64,000 bases of DNA. Origin: Cyclina sinensis (taxonomy: Eukaryota > Mollusca > Bivalvia > Venerida > Veneridae). Below, in pieces: positions 30,001-45,000 of this stretch; positions within the stretch are counted from its first letter, which is position 1, and the number at the start of each line of letters is the position of its first letter. A program made the position numbers and the translations under genes. The notes beneath the pieces were generated by a model. The model saw nothing but the letters and a program-made list of their open reading frames with translations, did no database searches and was not told the DNA's origin. The stretch covers positions 25,880,882 to 25,944,881 of the forward strand of contig JAAONU010000006.1 in NCBI GenBank assembly GCA_012932295.1, written 5' to 3'.

Positions 30001-33000
30001 AACTTTATCATATTCAGAATATTGTTTGTAAATAAATGATAATATTATTTTCTGTTATGACATGTTCATAAAATCTCTTTTTAAAAAGGAAATATTGACA
30101 ACACAAGATGAACGTTATATACGGTTTCTCTTTTTAAGTTAAGATGATCTTTAGCATTGATGGTAATTTGTCGGTGAATTAATGAAAATTTAGTTGTTTG
30201 ATATCCAGTTCGAGTTTTATTTCTTATTCTCTCTTTTTTTTGTGACCCCATTTATGGGTAACACTTGCTATTATCCGACTAATAAGCTATGCAATAGTCA
30301 TAATAGATCTTTTGCCACCAGTCCACTATCTATTGTGTTCTCTTTTGATTTATTTGAAGACATCGACGAATGTCTTGCTAGTTCATCTGGCTGCTCGCAA
30401 ATATGTTCAAACACAGATGGTTCTTATGAATGCAGTTGCAATGAAGGTTACGAACTTGGGTCTGACAGTGAAATGTGTATTGGTATGTATTAACGTGAAA
30501 TAACAAATCTATAATTCGATAATATGATTGGTCGCCTGTGTTTGAAAACGCTTTTTCTGGTTCTCAAATAATGCAGCCATACGATAAAACACTCAGCTAC
30601 AAAAATGACAAAATAACGATGTATCACAAAGACATGTATGAATGTATTTAAGAAACAAAACATTTTTTTTTATAAATGTAAAACTTTATTATCCTTTATT
30701 TGAGCAAGCTTCTGATATATTTTAAGTCATCTTAGAGAACCGAACTAAAATTTTGTAATGAAAATTAGTAATATATTATACTAAAAAATTAAGTTGAACG
30801 AGCTTGTGATATATGTCTCAGTCATTTTAGAGAACAAAACTAAACTATTGTAATATAAATTGGCGCTATATTTCATTAATATCAGTATATGATACAGATA
30901 TCGACGAGTGTACCATTTGGACATCTGGTTGTATGCAAACCTGTTCAAATACAGTTGGTTCTTTTGACTGTGGTTGTATTGAAGGTTACCTACTTGCATT
31001 TGACAGTAAAACATGTAACGGTAAGTATTGCTTACAAGTCAAATCTCGTTTGCATGATAATCTGTTTAAAAGTATGAGATCCTAAACTTTTGCACGCATT
31101 TCTAATGATATGGCATTTAATTTCAGAGACATGATGTTTCGCATAGACATACAAATATAAAGTTAGTATATAAGAGTGTTTACTTATGCATGTTTCTATA
31201 TTTACCCTTACCCTACTGATTGTTCTAGTGTAGACTAATCCATCATTGAATCTTGACAGATCCATGTATAATTTGCATCGAAGTTATAAGCTTTCTATTG
31301 AATTATCGTGATTTTACACGTTTTCCAAATTTTGTTATCATTTTTTGAGAACGTCTGAGCCGCCTAATAAACAATGAAAAGGTCTTTTGCCCGTCCAAGA
31401 TTTATGTTGTTACCTCTTTTTCTATTTTGAGATATCGACGAATGTCTTGCTGGTTCATCTGGGTGCTCACAAATATGTTCAAATACACATGGTTCTTATG
31501 AATGCAGTTGTAATGAAGGTTACGAACTTGGGCCTGACAGTGGAATATGTATTGGTATGTATAAATGAGGATGAATCATATTATAATTCTGGTATACGAT
31601 TGGTCGACTGTGTGTAAAAATGCTTTGTAAAATAATAATAGATCCTTTGCCACTAGTCCCATATTTATTTTGCTCTCTCTTGTTCTATTTTGAGACATCG
31701 AGGAATATATTGTTGGTTCTTATTGGTGCTCGCAAATATGTTCAAATAAAGATGGTTTTAATAAATGCATTGTAATGAAGGTTACGAACTTGACAGTAAA
31801 ATGTGTATTGTAAGGTATAACGGGGATAAGTCACATTATAATTCTAGTATATGATTGGTCACCTGTGTATTAAAATGCTTTCTCTGGTATGGTTATTAAA
31901 TAATGTACTTCCTGATGATAAAACACTTAGCTACAAAATCGCGAGATATCACAAAGACATAGATGTAAATATTTTGAAAACAAAATGTTTTTTCATAAAT
32001 TAATGTAAAGAATCACTTTTAAAAGTGGCAAAACTTGTGATATACCCCTGAGCTTTCGGAGACAGCAAACTAAATTATTGTAATAGTACAAATTATATTA
32101 TGTTACATTATGAATCATATCAATATCATATCATATCAATATGTGATACAGATATCGACGAGTGTACCATTTGGACATCTGGTTGTATGCAAACCTGTTC
32201 AAATACAGTTGGTTCTTTTGACTGTGGTTGTATTGAAGGTTACCTACTTTCATTTGACAGTAAAACATGTAACGGTAAGTATTGCTTACAAGTCAAATCT
32301 CGTTTGCATGATAATCTGTTTAAAAGTATGAGATCCTAAACTTTTGCACGCATTTCTAATGATATGGCATTTAATTTCAGAGACATGATGTTTCGCATAG
32401 ACATACAAATATAAAGTTAGTATATAAGAGTGTTTACTTATGCATGTTTCTATATTTACCCTTACCCTACTGATTGTTCTAGTGTAGACTAATCCATCAT
32501 TGAATCTTGACAGATCCATGTATAATTTGCACCGAATACTTAAAATAAGTTATATGCTTTCTATTGAATTATAGTGATTTCACACGTTTTCCAAATTTTG
32601 TTATCTTTTTTTGAGAACGTCTGAGCCGCCTAATAAACAATGAAAAGGTCTTTTGCCCGTCCAAGATTTATGTTGTTACCTCTTTTTCTATTTTGAGATA
32701 TCGACGAATGTCTTGCTGGTTCATCTGGGTGCTCACAAATATGTTCAAATACACATGGTTCTTATGAATGCAGTTGTAATGAAGGTTACGAACTTGGGCC
32801 TGACAGTGGAATATGTATTGGTATGTATAAATGGGGATGAATCATATTATAATTCTGGTATACGATTGGTCGACTGTGTGTAAAAATGCTTTGTAAAATA
32901 ATAATAGATCCTTTGCCACTAGTCCCATATTAATTTTGCTCACTCTTGTTCTATTTTGAGACATCGAGGAATGTATTGTTGGTTCTTATGGGTGCTCGCA

Positions 33001-36000
33001 TATATGTTCAAATAAAGATGGTTTTAATAAATGCATTGTAATGAAGGTTACGAACTTGACAGTAAAATGTGTATTGTAAGGTATAACGGGGATAAGTCAC
33101 ATTATAATTCTAGTATATGATTGGTCACCTGTGTATTAAAATGCTTTCTCTGGTATGGTTATTAAATAATGTACTTCCTGATGATAAAACACTTAGCTAC
33201 AAAATCGCGAGATATCACAAAGACATAGATGTAAATATTTTGAAAACAAAATGTTTTTTCATAAATTAATGTAAAGAATCACTTTTAAAAGTGGCAAAAC
33301 TTGTGATATACCCCTGAGCTTTCGGAGACAGCAAACTATATTATTGTAATAGTACAAATTATATTATGTTACATTATGAATCATATCAGTATCATATCAT
33401 ATCAATATATGATACAGATATCGACGAGTGTACCATTTGGACATCTGGTTGTATGCAAACCTGTTCAAATACAGTTGGTTCTTTTGACTGTGGTTGTATT
33501 GAAGGTTACGTACTTGCATCTGACGGTAGAACGTGTAACGGTATGTTTTTTCAACTAATCAAATCTCGTTTTATAGGATTATCACTGTGCAAAATTATCA
33601 GTTCATACACGTTTTCATATATTTTCTTATGGATATAGTACAAATTCTGAGGCACTATGTTTCGCAAAGGCATAAATGTATAAAGAAAAACATAATAGAG
33701 AACTTGTGAATGTTATTGTTTTTAACATTTACCCTGCTAGTTTCTAAGAGTAGACCAATCATTAAATGTAGACAGATACATATATATTTTCATGGGCTGT
33801 AACTGATAAACCTACCAGCTAAATAGCAAATATTGAATATTATAATCAATTTGTTTGGATGATCCTTGCATTCTGATCAAGTCTTCCTCTATTGCAAAAG
33901 CAAACTAAATGAAATATTAAGGTTAAAGATGACTGATTTGCTTGTGAAAAGTTAATGTGCCAAACTATTTAAAAAACTAAGAAGCAATATTTTATGGTTG
34001 ATATCAACCGCGCATGTGAAGTAATTACTTACCGTCAGGTTCTATTGATTTTAGCTTTTTACAATATTAATATAATACAATTATTTAAATCCAGTCGTTC
34101 AAATAGTTCATATAAGTATTTATCAGCAAACATTTAAAAAGACTTTATAAATTATAAAATTTGTCATTTGTAAACTACATTACACGCTCATAGCAGTAAT
34201 TTGAAAAATTATTTGTTTTTATTACAGAATCATATAAATAAAATGTGTTTACAATTAAAGCGTTTTATAGAATCTTATTGCGTCTTTATAGGGTACTTTT
34301 TCACAGGATTGTATCTTTTATTATGATTAGAACATTACAAGTGCATGGTTTGTTTTAGACAGTAATTGACCCATTTAATAAATAAAAATATTTAAATTAA
34401 ACACTGATGGATTTTATGAATGTAACTGTTTTGATGGTTACGCACTTGCTTCGGACAGGAAAACGTGTAACGGTAGGTCACGGCCCAGAACACTTTGTAC
34501 TTTCTCTTGAAAACAGTTTTGTAACTAGACATTTTAAATTTCAAAAGACCGATACGTTACTTCAGCAATAGATTAATTAATAACTACCTGTTGCTTTATG
34601 CGACAAAAAACATATTTACGCATACATATGACTTGTACTAACTCTAAGATGTATTTAAAAAGAAATACGACAGAGAAAACCAAATGCTCTATAACAGTCT
34701 AGTATTATGTAATTATGGCTACAACTGATACAATTCTAGATTATATATTATACGTATACTGTGATATCTTTGTATGCCTTAACATTACCACTCTAGTGAT
34801 AGAAATGTATAAAGTGCCTTATTTCCCTCCAGATATCAACGAATGTACTACTGGCAGTTCTGGATGCACACAAACATGCTTCAATACAGATGGTTCTTAT
34901 CGATGTGACTGTATTGAGGGTTACAGTCTCGCCTCGAACAACAGAATGTGCACCGGTATGAAAAAGTTTGATAGTAAACTTCTGCGACCGTATGAGACAT
35001 CTAAATTCAATCCTTACACTGATCATCTGAAATGTATATTTTAAAGGAAAGACTTTCACTTTAAAATAAGAAAGGGTTTAAAAATGTCTAGGTGTTCTAT
35101 AGTTTATTTATAGTCATTATATACATTAATCATTTTCCATTGTAAATCGCGAAATCATTAAATGAATCTAAAGAAGGATATAGACGTTTATTTTGGTCAT
35201 TAAATATGTCATGATTTAAAAAGAAATCAGTTTAAAAAAAAAAGTTTATGTTATTCCATACATTCTTAAAACATGCAGTATAACATATATTCGAAGCTAG
35301 TCTTAAGGTAGTTATACAATAATTATAAACACTTCTTGAAAAATATCTTGGCGTGAAAGTTTAAGATACAAGTATGTTAACTGAAAAACAGACTTACAGC
35401 AAATGTGTTCAAATATCGTCTAAAACTGATAAAAATCTTTAAGTGAAATGGTGGCACAAATCCATTAACTGATTCAAATTCTACCTGTCACCCGTAATGT
35501 TCTTTTGAAACAGTAGTTTTGAATACGAGATTTATTCGATAATCTTAATTTTGTCAATCCATCATTACAGATATAGACGAATGTATCACTAGTATATCTG
35601 GCTGTTCACAAACATGTTCAAATACTGATGGTTCCTTTGAATGTAGCTGTAGTGTAGGTTTCACACTTTCGTCTGACATGAAACACTGCAATGGTATGCT
35701 TTAGTTGATTCGTGTCAAAAGCAGTCGATCTTCTTGTACAAAAACATGTATTGGTAAAAAACATCAAAATTCCTTTGCAGAAGAGAATTTAATAAATATT
35801 TTGAGAATGAAGAAGTTATGATTTTTGTTTGTACGAAGGAATGTGAATTATACCTCTATATCCATTAACAATAACAAATATAAATATACAGTTAGTAAAG
35901 ATACCACCTGTATATTAACCTTGTTATATACGAGTTTATTTATAACGATACTTACTTTTAACCACATAGCTTAGTAATATAATTATGTATGTGCAGCAGA

Positions 36001-39000
36001 AAGTCTGTGAAAAAATGTATGGTTTTTTGATTTGATACATCTTTATTCTTGTGAGTACACGAACGTAAAAGTATATCAAGTGAACATGTGCATTTGGTCT
36101 TATTTCGATTTGTATTTAGAATAGTCACTTTTCCTGTCGGGAGGCAATTAAGATGACTAGAAAACCTTATTCTTGCAAAATATAGCAATACTATCCCCTT
36201 TTTTCATCAGTTGAAGAAGAAATGTTCGTGATGTATCTACTGTTATACTGATATATCTTGAGCTTGTACTAATCCAATGAATATTTCAATATCAGTGTTA
36301 TATAATTTTCAACTCTGATTAGATTCAGCTTATGAACATTCGTATTGAACATAATCACCATAAGTCATAGATAAATAAAATCCACTAATATAAAGACGCC
36401 ATAAGGTGAAAATAGCAGTATAGTGTAGGTGCGACTTACAACTTCAAAATTGCTTTCTGAAGAAATATTTATCTTGTTAAAACCTCGCTGGTACCATTTT
36501 CTTGCTATACTCAAACGTTTTAGGTAAAGAGATTCATATAAATTCAATTAAGGAAGGAACCAATCGTGTTAAAAGTATTCCATTTTATCGTAATTCTCGT
36601 TTTTCATTCGATATCGACGAATGTGTCGATCGAACATCCGGTTGCGCACAGTCATGCTTTAATACAAACAGTTCGTTTGACTACAGTTCTATCAAAGGCT
36701 AAATAATGGCGCCTGACATTACTAGGCGGAACTTACTTTTTCTTGTCCTGAGATATACTAGTATACACCTAAATTTGCTTTCGGTCTGGAAGTAATTCAG
36801 AAATCCTAAATGGTTAGGTTCTGCGTTGATATTTATCATTTTATTTTGTCTACATAATATTCATAACATTCTAGATGTAAATATGTATAACAAGAGAAAT
36901 TAGATAATTTGCTTATAAAACATTTGTGATTTTCCTGTGAATATTCGTTTTTATTTCGTTTACTCGTTATATAGAGAAAATAGTTTTAAAAAAAATGAAT
37001 AGTGGAAAATGTTTTGTTTTCGAACTTTCTGACTTTTATACAGTCACTTATTATTTACCTTACAGATATCAATGAATGTACCATCGGAACATCGGGTTGT
37101 ACACAAACATGTTCTAATACAGTTGGGTCTTATGAATGTGGCTGTACTGAGGGATTTACACTTGACTTAGACCGTATGACCTGTAGTGGTATGTTTTAAA
37201 TCTTTGTCTTAAAGCCATAAGGCGAGCCATTGCATGCACTGGTATGATATGGGTAGAATTTAATGGCATGACTTCTTTGCACAATGTGAATGCTCAAACC
37301 GATATCCCCAAAGCATTCTGTAAACAGAGCTGTACTGTTATATATAACTTTTAATTTCGAACTTTTGTGCATGTCATAATTTATCTGTTGATGTATGTAG
37401 TTGTATAGAGAAATGTCAAAACTCATTGGTGAGTATGATGCACATTTGTATAGTATACTCTTATTGCTATGATAAATGCTTCCGACAGTTGACAGACAAA
37501 CAGACAACTAAATTTGTAATTGTTTTGCTGACAGACATCACAAAGAAGCTTTTCAAAATTATGGAAACTGTTTGGGTTTCTTCTTGAATGCTTCAATGAA
37601 ATTGAAAAAAATGAACGTTTCAGTTTCAGTCCTTATCGAAATGTGCTTGCAATGTTGCATTACTTTATAATAGGCGTAGTGAATTTAGATAAGCATAACG
37701 TCAAATGTACTTAAAAACATAACTTCCTTTGCAATATTTAGCTTAAATGTTCGATACGGTTATTTTTATACAAAATCGGTGAAGAACTTGGATTATATAT
37801 GTACAGGCTATAAAGTTTATTGTCTCAACTCTTAAGACGTGCGCTTTTCTTTAATATTTAACATTGACTGTTCACAGACTTTACTTTCATTTTTGCCTTT
37901 CGATTTTAAAGATATTGACGAATGTACCTTCGGAACAGCGGGTTGTGTGCAGACTTGTTCTAATACAGAGGGTTCTTTTCAATGTAGCTGTATTGGCGGT
38001 TATACGCTTGCATCTGACAGTAAAACATGCAATGGTTTGTAAATTCAAATTTATAGCAGCATTTTACATAAAAGAAAAATTTAACGTCAAATTTAAAAAC
38101 ATTTTTTTTTTTACATTTACATTCAGTTTTGTCATAAAAATAGATATAAATAAAAACAAAACTTACATATTTCATGTTACAGTAAATAAGTATTGTTGAT
38201 ATTTTGTGCACATAAAATGAAAAGCGTGAGAAGTTATTCCTTGATAAATCAATGTTTATTTATAAATAGTTATTAAACGTCAGACACATTGGTAATGTAT
38301 CATATATACAATTTATTTGTATGAAAAGGAAAAAACAAGAGAAAAAAGTGGCTTAACAATTATTGCTTTAAGTATTTATACTAACAACGTTATCATTCTG
38401 TCTATCTTATAGGCCTACTAAGGTATATTTTTTAGATAATGTGATATTTGACAATGCCTGTGTTTTGTATAATGTATTTTTTATTCACACTTATTGTAGA
38501 TATTGATGAATGTATCGCCGGTACATCTGGCTGCTCACAGACATGCTTAAATCTAAGAGGATCTTTTGAATGCAGCTGTCGTGAAGGATACATACTTTCG
38601 TCTGACATGAAAACCTGCACTGGTATGTATAAGATAAGTCGTATTTAAAACATGACAATTTTGCTACAAAAGGTTCCATTATAATTATCATTTCTGACGT
38701 CCTTTGCAAAACTAGTTGATAGACTGTTAACACATTTGGGATTCAAGATTTAAGTTAATCAAATATTGAAACTTAATGGATTTTGACTGTTTAGGGAGGT
38801 TGTGATCTTTTACTGTGTTTTTCCTTATATTTTTTTCTACTTTATATGGAATACAAAACACAAACTTACAAGATATGAACATGTTTCTCATTGATGTTTT
38901 AGAAACTGTCAAATGAAGTAGTGAGCGAAATCATTTCACTTAAGATTTTTCTTAAAATAATATTCATTTGTTAATAGGAAGATAATGCCTTTGTATTAAT

Positions 39001-42000
39001 TAATGTCGTTATAGATATAATATCTTTATATGTACTCTAGCCATTAAACTATATTTCGCGAATTTAAATCTATAACATAAGTTCATTTTTCATTTAGATA
39101 TCGACGAATGTATAACAGGTTTATCTGACCTTATAGATATAACAATATTTATGAATAAAATAGATAAATTTGACTATATCTAAATTGCCAAAATGAAAAC
39201 TGGTTCTATATTTGAACTTCCTCCATCTTTGGACATTATACTTTCCCAACACTGATCTGAAAATTCCTAGGATAGTTCTATAAAATCTTCCACAAACACA
39301 ACTGTATTATTGCTTGAAAACCACCAACTTTAATTCTGAGTTCAGTCTCTTCCACAGTTACTGTCAAAATGGAAAAACAAAATATTGTGTTTACTTTAAT
39401 CAAACACTAAATACTGAGGTTTTAACTTTTTTTATACAAACGAAAAGTTTCCAGCAGTATATCTGCACTGCCTTCCATACCCTTGGACATACACTAGACA
39501 TCATCATTTGTCCCTTGCCAAACCTTAGGACAGTGACACAATCTCTACCATTCACTGATCACCATTTCATATCCGTCAAACACTAAATACTGAGGTTTTA
39601 ACTTTTTTATACAAACGAAAAGTTTCCAGCAGTATATCTGCACTGCCTTCCATACCCTTGGACATACACTAGACATCATCATTTGTCCCTTGCCAAACCT
39701 TAGGACAGTGACACAATCTCTACCACTCACTGATCACCATTTCATATCCGTCAATTCAGGAAGACTGATAAAGTATCTTAATATCTTTCCTTTTTATACT
39801 TAGTACTCCTTGTTACTTTCTCTTCTCTTTGTGAAGAAAACTATTTAGGAATCATGTAAACATTCAGATAATGTAACTTCTAACATTTGTTCATATGGAC
39901 TAAAACTACTCTTCCACACTTGCATGTTATATTCTGTGAAATTTACGAGGCACTTGTCTCTCAAGTTACGTATTAATTGGCGGGAGATATCACTTTCTGA
40001 AAATTGTTTGTTTGTTGCACTATGGCAAGGGGATAGAATGTTACTGTTGTAATCCATTGCCCTTGAATCTCTTCTTGTATCCCTTCTTGATTTTAAAGAA
40101 ATTTGTAAAGAGTTTGATACAAACAATACTCAAAACTAAATTTTGTCGAGCGGAGTTCCTTCTGTGATAGATTTCTGTGAGCTGCTGAATGGAGATTTTT
40201 GATATTTTTTGTACGGTTGGATATTTAGGAAATTAAACCACAAAACGTATGTTGGTCTGATTTGGTAACGGATTTCTGTTGGTATAGGTTGGAAGATTGT
40301 TTTATCACATCTGTTGTTCTTCAATATCTGTCCGACCTTCAGCTTTAGCTGCTTACAAAAAGAACTTTGTCTTGAGTCATTAATGATATGGTGGACTTTC
40401 TTTTGTAGAATTGTGGGTTTTACTGGTGCTTCCTTGGAACTATTTATGCAAAGTGAAATGGTATTATGTTAAGAAATGTGTTAAGATTTAATCTGTTAGA
40501 TAGTGTGTTTTGTAATTACGACTGTCATTATTCTGCTTAATGCATCTGCAGACTAGATATTTTATATGCAGGTCCACCATGCCAGTCTGATATGCACATA
40601 AAAGTCTGTTTCAGTATCATGCTATTGTTTGATGCTTTGTGTATATTGAGAACACAAAACTTTAATGACAATGGTCGTTATTTTACTGGAATATATACAA
40701 ATTTACAAAGGTTAAGAAATGTGAGTATAGTGAATTCATGTATAAGTCTTCAAGAAGAACAGAAGTATTACTATACAGATGTGTGAATTGTGAATTATTA
40801 TAAGACGGCTTCAGGTAGATGACTCATCTGCAAAAGAGCTGCGAATCATAAAAGTAAAGGAAAACTCACATGTCAAACTTATACAATAAACTATACTGTC
40901 ATACAGAACGTTTTACATTTGGAAGTATTTAGACAGGCAATATTCTTTATTTGACTGGGAACTCAAACATGCTAAGTACGAAGAAATAATAAACAGTCAA
41001 GAGTGCATAGTATTATTGTTATTATCACCTTCTAAAAGCAGATATATAGATGATGTCTGCTATTTGATAAATGAATTTGATATCATTTATTTCACAATGT
41101 ACACTGACATATATATAATTATCACAACAACACGCAAATAAATATACCATTTGTTCCGCTGAGAGTTTTGTTTGTGACATTCAGTGTAGCAAAAAAGATA
41201 TAAAGATCTTGTTGTTTGTTGATTCTGCACCATCGTGATTTCATGCATATTATTCCTTAATTTAGCTACTTCGTTGTCAACTTGCATTTAAAGCTCAATA
41301 GTTCATTTCGAAAAAAAGGAATAGTGTTCTAAAGCTTTACAGTTGGTTTGTGTTTGAAATTTGTTTTCTTACATTTAATTTATATTTTTGTTTTGAGACG
41401 GTGTTCCTGTAGCACATAAATTGTGAATTAGACAGCATTTTTTTCGGAAACTTTGTTTTAAACAAAAATGTGCGAGCAAATCCCGAATATTACCCCTAGT
41501 GATTTTTTACATATTAGGAAGAGAGGCAATAAGGTTGTGGTTTTGAGGAGAATGCAAAACGAAAGTGTAAATGTGTCAGCAATAAAAAGACATATGAATA
41601 TGTGCGACATAGTTTTGAAGAGTATATCTGCCGTTCAAAAAAGATGCAGTATATTTTTAATCACAGTTTCAAGTCTAAGGGTTAGAAGTTATATTTCATA
41701 AAATGTTAATATCAAATCTCTTAAAAACTATATAAAAATTTCAAATTACCGCTTTCCAAACACTTACTTTGACATTTTTCTAAGTGATTCATCCGGACTC
41801 TAGAAGTTTATTAAGCCAAAATTCGTAAAATGAACATTAACATAATATATATTTAATGACCGACATTTGTATTTGCATTTTAAGATTTGATATGCTATTC
41901 TCCTAAAAGAATAAAGGCTCACACGTCTCCTTTAGCAATATTCATAACTTTCTTTTTTATTGCAGCTACGTTAAAGTGTGATTCAGTTCTATTTTTGTTA

Positions 42001-45000
42001 ACTTTTCAATGTCAGTTATTCACTTAGCTCCAACAAGATGCAAGGTTTAAAGAACGTTATAATCTCTTCTTGAACCTGTTTGTCTACATAAAATACATTG
42101 AGACGTATCAGTTTGCTGATGTAGTTTTTTTGCTTTCAGGTTTGGATTAATGATGTTCGAAGGACTTGGCTTTGGAGGTGGATTCTAATTCTTCGAAAAG
42201 TCATAGACTCTATAGAGTGGAAGGCTGACATTTATTATTTCCGAGTGAAAATACATATCGATAGCTGTAATTGTTGAGTAGAATACAGATCCCTGGCTTT
42301 ATATACATTGATTGTGAATAATTCATAATATATTCATATACATGTTCATTTACATAATTACTTAGTCAACAACTGCGTATGCAAGAAATAGAACAGCTTT
42401 GTAAAATCAGTTGGTAACGATGGTGTATAAGTCATGCATATGTAATTTTACTATGATAATTATTAAATAAAACTAAACCATAAATCATTCAGTCCTTTTC
42501 AATACTTATATATATGTGTGCAGTATCAAAAAATAATGGCAAATGCTGTAATATAATGAACAGAGTAAAATGCACAGTCACATAAAAGTACGGAGACGGA
42601 AGAACACTGGGTTAATGTTCCGTTTCGGCCAATACGACGATTCTTCTATCTTATCCGACTGCACATGAGAATTGATGACAGACATACACGCTCACGTTTA
42701 AGCTGTAAGCAAATGAATTCGAAGCAGCTTTCAGTTTCATTCTGTAACACTGAATTCGAAAATAAACATTAACAAATCCACGCGATGGAATGAACAATCC
42801 CTATTTTTTCGATAAATATTTTTACAACATTCATCTTCAATTAAAGAAAATAATGGCGTGTAAAGAAATCATTCTTGTAAACTCTTATATACAATATGTG
42901 TACCTGAAACGGTACATCAGTCCACACAGACACTGGAGAAAATGACGCAGAGGTAAATCATACTAAAGGTGCAGCTGAGAAAGTCTAAAGGCTCATAAAA
43001 GTAAGCAAAATGTCCGGGAAAACACATAAGTACGAGAACACTGCCTTTTTAATAGAATTAGAAACGCACGAAAAGCTTGTTCATCTTTCAAAATATCTGT
43101 AGGTTAATCAAGTTATTTTTTTAATTATAACGGCTTTTATGACACAGTTATAATATAAATGTTCTGTAGAAAAAAAATAAAAACAAAAAACAAAACAAAA
43201 AAAAACTTTTCACAGACTGAGACTTTTCCTCAGTGAAACATTGCAGCTGGATACCCCGTATGTTGTCAGCAAAGTCACGGTCTAATTGCAAAAAAGATTG
43301 AAAAAGGTCGTACATTCGTCATGCACTGTTTTGTTCTTCAAGTTTCTTTTCCAATTGGAAGCACAAGCACAAGACTCAATGTGCTACCTGATAATTTAGG
43401 CTCTTCTGGTCTCATACTACGTCTGAAATTGATAGTGTTTTATGACTGTATGCTGACTTCGAAATGAAAAAGTTAAAAGTAATTCTTGGAAAGATCTACA
43501 GAATTGAATTAGGTATGAAATTTTTTTTTGTTCACAAGACACTTATTAAGCTATATGTCAAAAATATCGCAAAGAATACTTAAATACTTAATTGAATATT
43601 TCGAAAAATAGACAATAAAAATATTCTTACTTTGCTAAACAACAACTCCTTTACACACTATATATATGCTTACAATATTTTGATAAGGAACGATGCTTAC
43701 AATAGCTTTTTCAACATCAAAACAATCCCCTTCCTCTAAACAAAAAAACTAAAAGAAACTCATCTTTTGAAATTTAAGTAACTATATCATTTCATTCAAT
43801 CCTGAAATTGGTTTCTTACCTACGGCATTTTCTCCTTATCAACACAATAACAATGATAATGAGAACGACAGCTCCTACGGCAGCACTGACAATTATCACA
43901 AAATCTGTAGAGAGAAAGTTTTAAACACTGCCTTCAGCTATAATTATTTTTATTTGTTTAACAAACTTTAAAGAAAATGGTACAATGTTTATCCTTTCTG
44001 AAATAATACAATTTCTAACTATTCATATATCTGACATCAAAATAAACGTTGATGTGTTTAAAATAATTTTGTATTTCTGCTTTTTTTAATTTAATGACCA
44101 TTAGTTTTTTCCAGAAGAAAACATTGGAAAAAGGAGTACGTGAAGACTTGTTAAATTCGAAAGATACAGGAGTTACAAAAACATACCCAACTCTCGCGAG
44201 GAAGACATCGAAATACTGCATTAGATTTCCGTTTTCAGGTGTAGGCATTTTAGATAGAATGAAAAAGAGAATCAAGAATATCTATTTTCGGCTCAGCAGT
44301 CAATAGATATTCTATTTTTTGAATTGGATTTCTACATGCATCTAAACATGCAGTTCTACTAAAGTTGCTACGGTCATTTGCACTGCAAATCATGAAATAA
44401 AAGTAATATCCTTACGTTTGTTTGTTTTGAGCAAAGCTATTGTTGGAGAGTCAACATTCGTCGTCTTGATTTTTTCGGTTTCTGAAAAAAATGGAAGCAA
44501 AAACATAGAACTGAGCATTATTTTTGTAACAAATAATTAGTTTTCATGAAAAATGTTCATACCTGATAAGTTATTGCACGTTAACAAATGAGTAATAAAA
44601 ATATGCAATAGTAATTCTACGTGTAACAAGAATCTATCTGAAGCGACACAAATATTTTGCAGAGCTCTCTGTTTACATCGCTTTAACATATTATGCCCAA
44701 AATGTTGTTTTTCTTGCTTTCTTGTTTACTTGTTACTTTTCTTGTTTACTTTCTGAAAAGATGTTGTTTTTACTAGGACATACCTACTCCTGAATAATAC
44801 CGTCTTCTTCATTACTTGGTTTTCGCAAGGGGGATAACTACTACATCTGAATACCGATTATCTAATTACTCACTGAAATAATATCAAGTTTACTAGGACG
44901 CCATCTCCTTTTTGTTATATAAATATTTATTTTCTCATGGGTGACCATGATATTACTTTTAGTAGGACAAGATTCAAGACGTACTGTTCCTTCTTACCGA

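Larger units (their letters stand above)
14031..33540. repeat. Higher-order tandem array of three-exon EGF cassettes
   Basis: The array contains exons of type a ([13 protein letters not shown]), type b ([14 protein letters not shown]) and type c ([14 protein letters not shown]) in fixed order. Unit starts (a exons) are at 14031, 15785, 18132, 19942, 21748, 23557, 25366, 27177, 28974, 30898, 32152 and 33418. Spacing is 1797-1811 bp for the most regular units, 1754 and 2347 bp for the first two, 1924 bp for the ninth and about 1.26 kb for the last two, which lack b. Introns are repeated along with the exons, so whole genomic segments were duplicated. Introns here hold no other gene. Confidence 0.93.

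Noticed and set aside
14031..33540. CRISPR-like or satellite explanation for the regular spacing
   Set aside because: The repeated units contain spliced protein-coding exons with conserved cysteines; the spacing is that of duplicated genomic segments.
40592..40786. 64-codon frame with a hydrophobic start resembling a signal peptide
   Set aside because: In the right-arm copy the frame is shifted within the first 20 codons, so it is not maintained.
41468..41701. 77-codon plus-strand open frame (starts [10 protein letters not shown])
   Set aside because: The mirrored sequence in the right arm (57650-57890) has an insertion and frame changes that destroy it, and no splice sites or family resemblance are visible.
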